A stretch of 5,101 nucleotides of DNA, from the NCBI GenBank assembly GCA_003164305.1, contig PLSZ01000524.1, forward strand, positions 1 through 5,101, read 5' to 3'. Of the stretch, positions 1 through 5,101 are shown one piece after another; the first letter of the stretch is position 1, and each line of letters begins with the position of its first letter. Source of the stretch: Acetobacteraceae bacterium. Its GTDB lineage: Bacteria > Pseudomonadota > Alphaproteobacteria > Acetobacterales > Acetobacteraceae. The translations under genes were made by a program, and so were the position numbers. Below the pieces are notes generated by a model. It was given only the letters and a program-made list of their open reading frames with translations. It searched no databases and was not told the DNA's origin.

Positions 1-2
1 CC

Positions 3-170
3 AACAACAAGGCGGCCGACCTCCATAAATCCCCGAGTCGGCATGTCAGATCCGACTGTCAAACCGCTCAGACGGCAATGGCGCCGATGACCATCGTGAC
101 ATCCCCGCGACCAGAACTGGACTTGCGTTGGCCAACAAAAAAGCCCGCTCCCGTGGAGACGGCCGCATGA
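3..170 (+). other. Possible 3' end of an unidentified upstream gene
   Basis: One frame is open from the left edge to a TGA at 168-170, giving about 55 codons that end in TKKPAPVETAA. Its stop overlaps the acetate kinase start as ATGA (167-170), the usual arrangement of translationally coupled genes. The Lys/Pro/Ala-rich tail resembles the flexible C-termini of many alphaproteobacterial proteins, but I do not recognise a family. It does not resemble the C-terminus of phosphotransacetylase or phosphoketolase, the partners I would expect next to acetate kinase. An open frame this short can occur by chance in GC-rich DNA, so this may simply be the leader of ackA. Internal ATG codons at 78 and 87 could also start a very short ORF. 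Confidence 0.2.
155..159 (+). promoter_or_regulatory. Ribosome binding site deciding the acetate kinase start
   Basis: GGAGA lies 7 bases before the ATG at 167. The in-frame TTG at 128 has no comparable site and would add 13 basic residues (ANKKARSRGDGR) that the family lacks. The ATG is therefore the better start. Confidence 0.7.
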
Positions 171-1330
171 AGGGTTCGATTCTGAGCCTGAACGCGGGCT
201 CTTCCAGCGTGAAGTTCGCCCTGTTCAACGCCGCTGACAACCTGGCGGCCACGGTTCGGGGCGAGATCGAGGACCTGGACTCGACGCCGCGTATGACCGC
301 GCGCGATGCAGGTGGAACGGTGCTGGCCGAGAGGCGTCTGCCATCCGGTTTTGATCTCGCCCTCCACACGTTGTTGGATTTCATCGACAATCATCTGGGC
401 CGCGACGGGCTGACAGCGGTCGGGCATCGCATCGTGCATGGCGGTGCCGATCATGTCGTACCCGAGTTGATCACGCCCGCGCTGCTGACAGCGCTGAGGG
501 CGCTGATACCGCTGGATCCATTGCACATGCCTGACAACCTGGCGCCGATCAGCGCCGTCGCCGCCGCACGGCCGGCACTCAGGCAGGTGGCCTGCTTCGA
601 CACGGCATTTCATCACACGATGCCCTCGGTCGCCAAAAGGCTCGCGTTGCCGCTGGAGATTTCCGACCAGGGGGTGCGGCGCTATGGGTTTCACGGCCTG
701 TCGTACGAGTATATCGCCGGCCGCCTGACACACCTCTCGCCGGCCTTGGCGCACGGCCGGGTCATCGTCGCGCATCTCGGCTCCGGAGCCAGCCTGTGCG
801 CGCTGAAGGACGGCAAAAGCATCGATACGACCATGGGTTTCAGTGCGCTCGACGGGCTGGTCATGGCCACTCGCTGCGGCCTGCTCGACCCCGGCGTGAT
901 CCTCTACCTCGTGCGCCAGGGACACAGCTTCGCCGATATCGAGAGCATGCTGTACCACCGCTCCGGGCTGTTGGGCGTGTCAGGGATCAGCGGCGATGTG
1001 CGCGTTCTGCTGGCAAGCGACGATCCGCGTGCGCGCGAGGCGATCGAGTTGTTCACCTATCGCATCGCCTCCGAGGCCGGTGCGCTGATCAGTGCTTTGG
1101 GCGGGCTGGATGGGCTGGTGTTCACCGCGGGCATCGGCGAACACGCGCCGTCCATTCGTTCGGCCATATGCACGCGCCTGACCTGGCTTGGGCTGTGTCT
1201 CGACGACGTGGCCAATACGGCTGGTGTTGATCGAATCAGCACCAGCGACAGCGCGATCGAGGTGCGCGTCATCGCCACCGATGAGGAAGCCATGATCGCG
1301 CGGCACACGCTTGCGCTCACCCGTCATTGA
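167..1330 (+). CDS. ackA: Acetate kinase (acetate/propionate family)
   Basis: Cytoplasmic ASKHA-fold kinase that interconverts acetyl phosphate + ADP and acetate + ATP. It normally works with phosphotransacetylase or phosphoketolase in overflow or fermentative metabolism. The 387 residues match the usual length of about 390-400. Visible motifs are the N-terminal phosphate loop NAGSSSVKF (9-17), VGHRIVHGG (85-93, with the substrate-site Arg88), FDTAFHHTMP (144-153, with catalytic Asp145), YGFHGLSYEY (173-182, with His176), HLGSGASL (203-210), the TRCG segment with Arg236, FTAGIGEHAP (319-328) and TDEEAMIARH (371-380, with the Mg-site Glu373). These roles come from the characterised Methanosarcina enzyme. 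Two positions differ from the common pattern: Ser206 where many homologues have Asn, and Ala234 before Thr-Arg where Gly is usual. The Ser form is familiar to me from alphaproteobacterial homologues. All key catalytic residues are present, so the enzyme should be active. Propionate may also be used. No pta lies downstream in this window. Confidence 0.96.
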   Translation: MKGSILSLNAGSSSVKFALFNAADNLAATVRGEIEDLDSTPRMTARDAGGTVLAERRLPSGFDLALHTLLDFIDNHLGRDGLTAVGHRIVHGGADHVVPELITPALLTALRALIPLDPLHMPDNLAPISAVAAARPALRQVACFDTAFHHTMPSVAKRLALPLEISDQGVRRYGFHGLSYEYIAGRLTHLSPALAHGRVIVAHLGSGASLCALKDGKSIDTTMGFSALDGLVMATRCGLLDPGVILYLVRQGHSFADIESMLYHRSGLLGVSGISGDVRVLLASDDPRAREAIELFTYRIASEAGALISALGGLDGLVFTAGIGEHAPSIRSAICTRLTWLGLCLDDVANTAGVDRISTSDSAIEVRVIATDEEAMIARHTLALTRH

Positions 1331-1336
1331 AGGAGA
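1331..1336 (+). promoter_or_regulatory. Ribosome binding site of the SpoIIAA-like gene, abutting the ackA stop
   Basis: AGGAGA follows the TGA of ackA directly (TGAAGGAGA) and lies 10 bases before the ATG at 1347. It supports that ATG over the in-frame TTG at 1311, which lies inside ackA. Ribosomes ending on ackA would be placed right at this site, which suggests coupled translation. Confidence 0.7.
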
Positions 1337-1346
1337 TCCCGGACCA

Positions 1347-1715
1347 ATGTTCAAAATCATCGAGGGTCTGCCGCCGGATGTGATGGCGATCGAAGCCAGT
1401 GGCAAAGTAACGCACCAGGATTATCGTGATGTGCTGATCCCCGGGGCAGAGGCAATGATGGCCAAAGGTCCGGTCAAATTGCTTTATGTCATCGGCGAGG
1501 ATTTCACAGGCTTTGAACCTGAGGCGCTGTGGGACGACAGCGTGTTCGGGTTGAAACACTGGCATGACTTCAATCGTATCGCCGTGGTTACCGATCACGC
1601 GTGGCTGAGCGCGATGGTCAACATGTTCAAGCCCTTCTTTCACGGGGAAGTTCGGGTGTTCAGGTCCGCTGAATTGCCCGCGGCGAAAGGCTGGATCACA
1701 GCAACGCCGGAATGA
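1347..1715 (+). CDS. SpoIIAA-like (STAS-related) small cytosolic protein
   Basis: A 122-residue protein that resembles the SpoIIAA-like family (Pfam PF11964), a STAS-like alpha/beta fold common in proteobacteria with no settled function. The pattern fits: a first strand MFKIIEGLP (1-9), then VMAIEASGKVTHQDY (12-26) leading into a helix, a hydrophobic strand KLLYVI (44-49), an aromatic stretch with a Trp (GFEPEALWDD, 55-64; LKHWHDFNRIAVVTD, 69-83), and the Phe-rich C-terminal helix/strand region MFKPFFHGEVRVF (93-105). No signal peptide or membrane helix is present. I do not see the phosphorylatable serine context of true SpoIIAA anti-sigma antagonists, so a sporulation-type partner switch should not be assumed. 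It lies 16 bases after ackA and is probably cotranscribed. A lipid-binding or stress role has been proposed for such folds; here that is only inference. Confidence 0.85.
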   Translation: MFKIIEGLPPDVMAIEASGKVTHQDYRDVLIPGAEAMMAKGPVKLLYVIGEDFTGFEPEALWDDSVFGLKHWHDFNRIAVVTDHAWLSAMVNMFKPFFHGEVRVFRSAELPAAKGWITATPE

Positions 1716-1789
1716 ACGTAACCATGACGGCAAGTCTCGCGCGGAATGACATCGAAGCAGTGCGCGGTGACGTTGAGACGCCATTCTGA
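1712..1789 (+). CDS. Possible 25-residue ORF, ATGA-coupled to the SpoIIAA-like gene
   Basis: The ATG at 1712 overlaps the preceding stop as ATGA and opens a frame of 25 codons (MNVTMTASLARNDIEAVRGD, then VETPF). It fills most of the gap before the CsbD gene. There is no strong Shine-Dalgarno site of its own, so expression would depend on re-initiation. I do not recognise the peptide; it has no membrane segment. A frame of this length can be chance, and the stretch may instead be a plain intergenic leader carrying the CsbD promoter. Confidence 0.2.
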   Translation: MNVTMTASLARNDIEAVRGDVETPF

Positions 1790-1798
1790 CAAGCATGC

Positions 1799-1805
1799 GA
1801 AAGGA
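1799..1805 (+). promoter_or_regulatory. Ribosome binding site deciding the CsbD start
   Basis: GAAAGGA lies 7 bases before the ATG at 1813 and 4 bases before the ATG at 1810. The in-frame ATG at 1795 would place this site inside the coding region, so 1813 (or 1810) is preferred. Confidence 0.65.
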
Positions 1806-1812
1806 CACCATG

Positions 1813-2232
1813 ATGGACAAGAATCACATCGAAGGTATCGGCCACCTGGTCAAAGGAGCCGTGAAGGAAAGCCTGGGCAAAATCATTGGTGATGCGAAAC
1901 TCACCTCCGACGGGTCGGCCGAGCGGGCAAGCGGCGAAGTACAGTACGCCGCCGGCGCGGATAATCTGGTCGGCATAGATGCCGATCGCATCAAAGGCAT
2001 CGGTCATCAGCTCAAAGGCGCTCTGAAGGAAGGCCTTGGCAATATCACCGGCGATCCCAAACTCGAGGCCGCTGGGATCGCGGAACGGGAGGCCGGCAAA
2101 GCGCAAAATGCTGCTGGCAGCGCCAGGGACATGGCACGCGACGCGCTCAGCGACGAGCAGGCCGCGATCGATACGAGCGAGGCGACGGTCGCGACACACG
2201 ACGCGCCGAAGCACCCGGAGCAGTCCGGCTGA
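1813..2232 (+). CDS. CsbD-like stress protein with two tandem CsbD units
   Basis: A 139-residue, very hydrophilic, Ala/Gly/Lys-rich protein of the CsbD type (PF05532), small stress-response proteins controlled by SigB in Bacillus and widespread in proteobacteria; the molecular function is unknown. Most relatives are 60-70 residues with one unit. Here unit 1 (about residues 6-48) and unit 2 (about 60-102) align without gaps, with 26 of 43 positions identical by hand count. Both carry the pattern I-x-G-I-G-H-x-x-K-G-A-x-K-E-x-L-G followed by I-x-G-D-x-K-L and a G-x-A-E-R-x-x-G-x-x-Q-x-A-A-G end. A charged, probably disordered tail rich in Ala, Asp and Glu follows (103-139). There is no signal peptide or membrane segment, so it is expected in the cytoplasm. 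The start is set by a GAAAGGA site; ATG 1810 is an equally possible start one codon earlier. It sits between the SpoIIAA-like gene and membrane protein genes, which fits a stress locus. Confidence 0.9.
   Translation: MDKNHIEGIGHLVKGAVKESLGKIIGDAKLTSDGSAERASGEVQYAAGADNLVGIDADRIKGIGHQLKGALKEGLGNITGDPKLEAAGIAEREAGKAQNAAGSARDMARDALSDEQAAIDTSEATVATHDAPKHPEQSG
1828..2118 (+). repeat. Internal tandem duplication inside the CsbD-like gene
   Basis: Bases 1828-1956 and 1990-2118 encode the two CsbD units, with a period of 162 bases (54 codons). Short runs remain identical in the DNA (for example CTGAAGGAAG against GTGAAGGAAA, and GGCATCGG against GGTATCGG), but many third positions differ. That points to an old duplication kept by selection on the protein, not a recent slippage. 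Confidence 0.8.
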
Positions 2233-2312
2233 CGGCCAGCACCAACCGCGTCTCGCTGTCCAGGATCGTCGCCGCCAGTCGTACCAGGTGCCGTAAAGAA
2301 CAAATACCCTTT

Positions 2313-2317
2313 GAGGA
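2313..2317 (+). promoter_or_regulatory. Ribosome binding site of the 41-residue mini-protein
   Basis: GAGGA lies 4 bases before the ATG at 2322. The spacing is short but workable, and it is the main support for calling this very small gene. Confidence 0.4.
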
Positions 2318-2321
2318 TATC

Positions 2322-2447
2322 ATGACCATTCTTCTGATTGCATTGACTGTCCTCTTCCTGTTCGGCCGAAATGCCCGCGACCAGAACCGTTTCGATGATC
2401 GCGGTCGCGGTTGCTTCGGCGGAGGATCCTCGCATGGATGTCATTGA
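2322..2447 (+). CDS. Small single-span membrane protein with a Gly/Cys/His tail
   Basis: A 41-residue ORF. Residues 1-14 (MTILLIALTVLFLF) form a strongly hydrophobic segment, followed by a charged middle (GRNARDQNRFDDRGRG) and a tail of Gly, Ser, Cys31, Cys40 and two His. The head resembles the tiny hydrophobic proteins, such as the DUF3309 type, common in alphaproteobacterial stress loci, but the tail does not, so I give no family. It probably sits in the inner membrane; the hydrophobic stretch is short for a full span. Its 3' end overlaps the following membrane protein gene by 14 bases, and that gene's ribosome site lies within this ORF, which suggests coupled translation. The alternative is a non-coding leader that carries a chance ORF; the hydrophobic head and an acceptable ribosome site argue for a real gene. 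Confidence 0.5.
   Translation: MTILLIALTVLFLFGRNARDQNRFDDRGRGCFGGGSSHGCH
2421..2426 (+). promoter_or_regulatory. Ribosome binding site deciding the start of the six-helix membrane protein
   Basis: GGAGGA lies 7 bases before the ATG at 2434, close to the ideal site. The in-frame ATG at 2371 lacks a comparable site and would add 21 residues with no counterpart I can recall, so 2434 is preferred. Confidence 0.75.
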
Positions 2448-3045
2448 TCGCTTGCATCCAGTGAACACGGGCGCCACCGGCGAGCCGGTCGTGGAGGATC
2501 GGCGGCCCGGCGCGGATCGGATCCTTCCCGTGCGGCCCCGATCCGTCGTGCAACGCTGGCTCCTCCACGACATACCCTATATCGCGATGCTGTTGCTGGC
2601 GTTGGCCGGAGTCGTCTTACGGCTGCCGGTAATCTACTGGATCGTTCTGACCCCGGTTTTTGGCATCATCTCCATCATCGAGGGATGGAGAAGATTTATT
2701 ACCCAAACAGAACGTTTGGGGTTCCTCGTACGAGTCGCGCTGGACTGGTGTGCGCTTCTGCTTGCCATCTATCTGCTCTACAGCAGCGGCGTGCAGGGGG
2801 TAATGAATGCCAACGCGAGCTCGCTTGGTATGATGATCCTGCTGGCGCTTGGAACCTTCGTCTCCGGCGTTCAGGCCAGGGTTTGGCAAATCTGCGCGAT
2901 CGGCGGTGTCCTTTTCCTGGCGGTTCCTGGTCTCGGCTGGCTTGACCAGTCACCGCTGCTGTTGACGGCTGCCGCATGCGTCATCGTCGTGCTTGGTGGT
3001 GTCGCGTGGTGGGTAATTCACCGCGGACGAAGTTCCGGGAACTAA
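2434..3045 (+). CDS. Conserved multi-pass inner membrane protein, function unknown
   Basis: A 203-residue protein with a hydrophilic N-terminal tail of about 44 residues, likely cytoplasmic (rich in Arg, Asp and Pro). About six predicted membrane helices follow, near residues 46-62, 64-82, 98-116, 128-146, 151-169 and 174-195. Positively charged residues flank the first helix and the C-terminus (HRGRSSGN). The pattern, with a DIPYI entry to helix 1, an EGWRR loop after helix 2, NANASS before helix 4 and a W-L-x-Q-S-P/A-L-L motif near the end, resembles a family of uncharacterised alphaproteobacterial membrane proteins that I recall without a name. I see no transporter, kinase or enzyme motif. 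It overlaps the upstream mini-gene by 14 bases and ends 60 bases before the H+-ATPase, so it may be made with the pump. An accessory role in envelope or pH stress is inference from position alone. Confidence 0.85.
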   Translation: MDVIDRLHPVNTGATGEPVVEDRRPGADRILPVRPRSVVQRWLLHDIPYIAMLLLALAGVVLRLPVIYWIVLTPVFGIISIIEGWRRFITQTERLGFLVRVALDWCALLLAIYLLYSSGVQGVMNANASSLGMMILLALGTFVSGVQARVWQICAIGGVLFLAVPGLGWLDQSPLLLTAAACVIVVLGGVAWWVIHRGRSSGN

Positions 3046-3093
3046 TTCAATCGATGACGCTGTCGCGGTGAGGCGCTGTACTTGCACCAGACC

Positions 3094-3097
3094 GGAG
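3094..3097 (+). promoter_or_regulatory. Ribosome binding site supporting the long ATPase start
   Basis: GGAG lies 8 bases before the ATG at 3106. The later in-frame ATG codons at 3325 and 3343, which would give a conventional N-terminus, have no clear site (only a weak GAAAG near 3343). This is the main reason for including the N-terminal extension. Confidence 0.6.
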
Positions 3098-3105
3098 ACT
3101 TTCTG

Positions 3106-5101
3106 ATGGCACTCTCGACAGACGCAATTCAGGTTCCGCTGGCGATATCAATCCACGGCATCTTTGAGACCGCCGGCTCCGGCCTCCGGGAACTGACCCA
3201 GTCTGCCGCCAGACTGTACGCCGGTCTGCCGGCTGCCGCGGCCGGTTTGTTCGACCGCGCGCTCCAACACTCGGGCATATTGATCACGGGCGTGGTGGCT
3301 GGTGCCGCGGTTGTCCTCCTGGTGATGCTCGTGACGAAAGCAATGCATCATTCCGCGGCCCCTGTCGCGTCCGGGAAGACGCATAAATCCCCAACATCCG
3401 ATCCCGGGACGAAGGACGACCTGAAATCCCTGCCACTGCCGGAGGTGGAGAAGAAACTGGGATCGTCGCCGGACGGCCTCAGCCAGTCCGAGGCGGAGAA
3501 ACGGCTGATCCAATATGGGCCAAACGAGATCGAGGAGAAGAAAACGAATGTTCTCCTCAAGATTTTGTCATATTTCTGGGGACCCATTCCCTGGATGATC
3601 GAAGTGGCGGTCATTCTGTCGGGTGTGGTTCGGCACTGGCCCGACTTTTTCATCATTCTGATTCTACTTGTTTCCAATGCCGCGGTTGGGTTCTTCGAAG
3701 AACGCCAGGCCGGTAACGCCATTGAGGCTCTGAAGGCCAGGTTGGCGATCAAGGCTCGGGTAAAGCGCGACGGAAAATGGGTTACCCCGCCGGCGCGGGA
3801 GCTTGTGCCGGGCGATGCCATCCGTCTGCGTCTGGGCGACATCGTGCCAGCCGACGCGCGCTTACTCGACGGCGATGAGGTTTCCATCGATCAATCCGTG
3901 ATCACCGGCGAATCGTTGCCCGCCACGCGCAAGTCAGGCGACGCGGTGTTCTCCGGCTCGATCATCCGACGCGGCGAGATCGGCGCGCTGGTCTATGCGA
4001 CAGGTGGCAAAACCTATTTCGGCAAGACCGCGGAGCTGGAGCAATCCGCTGTCACCGTCAGTCATTTCCAGAAAGCCGTGCTGCGGATCGGCAACTATCT
4101 TATCATGCTGGCAGTCGCCATGGTGGCGATGATCATCGCGATTGGAATCTGGCGCGGCAACGCGATCCTCACGACGTTGCAGTTCGCTCTTGTGCTGACA
4201 GTGGCGGCGATCCCCGTCGCGATGCCGACGGTTCTGTCGGTGACGATGGCGGCTGGTGCGCGCCTGCTCGCGAAAAAGCAGGCGATCGTAAGCAAACTTG
4301 TCGCCATCGAGGAACTGGCCGGGGTCGATGTGCTCTGTGCCGACAAGACCGGTACCCTGACACAGAACAAGCTGACACTGGGCGAACCATTCTGCCTGGA
4401 CAAGATCACCGCCGAGCAACTTATCCTCGCCGGCGCGCTGGCCTCGCGGGCGGAGAACAACGACACCATCGATCTCGCGGTACTGGGCGGCGTGAAGGGC
4501 AAGGACGCGCTGAAACCTTATCAGGTCACGCATTTCCTGCCATTCGATCCAGTGCATAAGCGTACCGAGGCTACAGTCAAGGCAGCCGATGGAAGCACAT
4601 TCAAGGTGACCAAGGGGGCACCTCAGGTCATTCTGGGACTGTCGGCCAATGCCGCTTCCGTGAAGGCCGCCGTCGATAAGGCGGTTAACGACTTCGCCGC
4701 GCGCGGCTTTCGGGCGCTTGGCGTGGCTCGGGCGAGCGGCGATGGGAAATGGCGGCTTCTTGGCGTGTTGCCGCTGTTCGATCCACCGCGCGATGATGCC
4801 AAAGCCACCATCGCGACCGCGGCCGAGATGGGCGTGAAGATCAAGATGGTGACCGGCGATGCCCTGGCGATCGCCCGTGAAACCGCCAAGACGTTGGGGA
4901 TGGGAACAAACATTCTCGACGGCGCGACGCTCGGTGATTCGAAAACCGAAGAAACCGCGGCGATGACCAAATCCATCGAGGATTCCGATGGCTTCGCACA
5001 GGTATTTCCGGAGCATAAATTCCACATTGTCGATCTGTTGCAAAAGCACGGACATATCGTCGGCATGACCGGGGATGGGGTGAATGACGCTCCCGCGCTG
5101 A
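3106..5101 (+). CDS. Plasma-membrane-type proton-efflux P-type ATPase, 3' truncated by the window edge
   Basis: P-type ATPase of the P3A (H+-exporting) class. It uses ATP to drive protons out of the cytoplasm and contributes to pH homeostasis. The window holds 665 codons with no stop. From about residue 106 it follows the family: LPLPEVEKKLG (109-119), first helices about 159-175 and 179-196, actuator motif TGES (267-270), helices about 328-348 and 355-378 with AIPVAMPTVLSVTMAAGA (368-385), phosphorylation motif DKTGTLT (413-419, acceptor Asp413), nucleotide-binding KGAP (503-506), MVTGD (581-585), and hinge TGDGVNDAPAL (655-665), where the window ends. The PVAMP helix-4 motif and the lack of metal-binding domains or a CPC motif favour protons over heavy metals or Ca2+. 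The helix 5-6 residues that would confirm proton transport lie beyond the edge. Unusually, residues 1-105 form an extension with an extra hydrophobic segment (about 57-79). A start at ATG 3343 would give a normal N-terminus but lacks a good ribosome site. Confidence 0.95.
   Translation, partial: MALSTDAIQVPLAISIHGIFETAGSGLRELTQSAARLYAGLPAAAAGLFDRALQHSGILITGVVAGAAVVLLVMLVTKAMHHSAAPVASGKTHKSPTSDPGTKDDLKSLPLPEVEKKLGSSPDGLSQSEAEKRLIQYGPNEIEEKKTNVLLKILSYFWGPIPWMIEVAVILSGVVRHWPDFFIILILLVSNAAVGFFEERQAGNAIEALKARLAIKARVKRDGKWVTPPARELVPGDAIRLRLGDIVPADARLLDGDEVSIDQSVITGESLPATRKSGDAVFSGSIIRRGEIGALVYATGGKTYFGKTAELEQSAVTVSHFQKAVLRIGNYLIMLAVAMVAMIIAIGIWRGNAILTTLQFALVLTVAAIPVAMPTVLSVTMAAGARLLAKKQAIVSKLVAIEELAGVDVLCADKTGTLTQNKLTLGEPFCLDKITAEQLILAGALASRAENNDTIDLAVLGGVKGKDALKPYQVTHFLPFDPVHKRTEATVKAADGSTFKVTKGAPQVILGLSANAASVKAAVDKAVNDFAARGFRALGVARASGDGKWRLLGVLPLFDPPRDDAKATIATAAEMGVKIKMVTGDALAIARETAKTLGMGTNILDGATLGDSKTEETAAMTKSIEDSDGFAQVFPEHKFHIVDLLQKHGHIVGMTGDGVNDAPAL

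Noticed and set aside
104..117. 14-base sequence CCCGCGACCAGAAC that recurs at 2374-2387
   Set aside because: The identity does not extend on either side and both copies are in unrelated contexts. It is slightly unlikely by chance but has no structure pointing to a mobile element or att site.
68..958. Long minus-strand open frame (296 codons) opposite acetate kinase
   Set aside because: It lies wholly opposite a gene with clear catalytic motifs. The translation has no recognisable domain and is rich in Arg, Gln and His, as expected for the antisense of GC-rich coding DNA.
796..1230. Plus-strand open frame (144 codons) inside ackA in another frame
   Set aside because: Arg-rich shadow of the ackA coding sequence with no ribosome site and no recognisable motif.
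1214..1230. TTGAT/ATCA half-sites resembling an FNR/FixK box
   Set aside because: It lies inside ackA and the spacing between the half-sites is 3 rather than 4 bases. No such box is visible before any gene start in the window.
2239..2291. GCACC ... GGTGC inverted repeat in the gap after the CsbD gene
   Set aside because: The arms are only 5 bases with a loop of more than 40 bases and no T-run, so it is neither a credible terminator nor a convincing structure.
3038..3062. GGAAC followed 15 bases later by CGCTG, resembling an EcfG general-stress promoter before the ATPase
   Set aside because: The alphaproteobacterial consensus is GGAAC with 16-17 bases to CGTT. Here both the spacing and the -10 element are off, and the first half overlaps the end of the preceding gene.
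3934..5055. Long minus-strand open frame (373 codons) opposite the H+-ATPase
   Set aside because: The + strand carries the TGES, DKTGTLT, KGAP and TGDGVNDAP motifs in one unbroken frame. The antisense product is His/Arg/Gln-rich with no family features.

Overview
The window looks like the chromosome of an alphaproteobacterium: GC is moderately high (about 60% by eye), and the genes resemble acetate kinase, CsbD, SpoIIAA-like and H+-ATPase homologues I associate with Hyphomicrobiales and Acetobacterales. This placement rests on remembered protein similarity and on composition, so the order or genus is uncertain. All supported genes lie on the + strand. I see no tRNA, rRNA, CRISPR, insertion sequence or convincing intrinsic terminator.

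Layout. Bases 1-166 are a leader, or the tail of an unidentified upstream gene whose frame closes in an ATGA overlap with the next start. Then come a complete acetate kinase (167-1330), a SpoIIAA-like small protein (1347-1715) whose ribosome site touches the kinase stop codon, a possible 25-residue ORF (1712-1789), and a CsbD-like stress protein with two tandem CsbD units (1813-2232). They are followed by a 41-residue membrane mini-protein (2322-2447), a six-helix conserved membrane protein that overlaps it (2434-3045), and the first 665 codons of a P-type proton-efflux ATPase (from 3106, running off the right edge). The ATPase reading frame has no stop before the window ends.

How the genes may work together (inference). 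Acetate kinase makes ATP from acetyl phosphate and releases acetate, and the P-type ATPase spends ATP to export protons. The CsbD, SpoIIAA-like and membrane proteins between them are typical of general or envelope stress loci. The same strand, short gaps (16 to about 97 bases), one overlap and lack of terminators fit one or two transcripts serving energy supply and pH or stress homeostasis under fermentative or acid conditions.

The most unusual features are a roughly 105-residue N-terminal extension with an extra predicted membrane helix on the H+-ATPase, the internally duplicated CsbD protein, and the translationally overlapping Cys/His-tailed mini-protein. I found no clear evidence of a wholly new system; the best candidates are these small or extended proteins.
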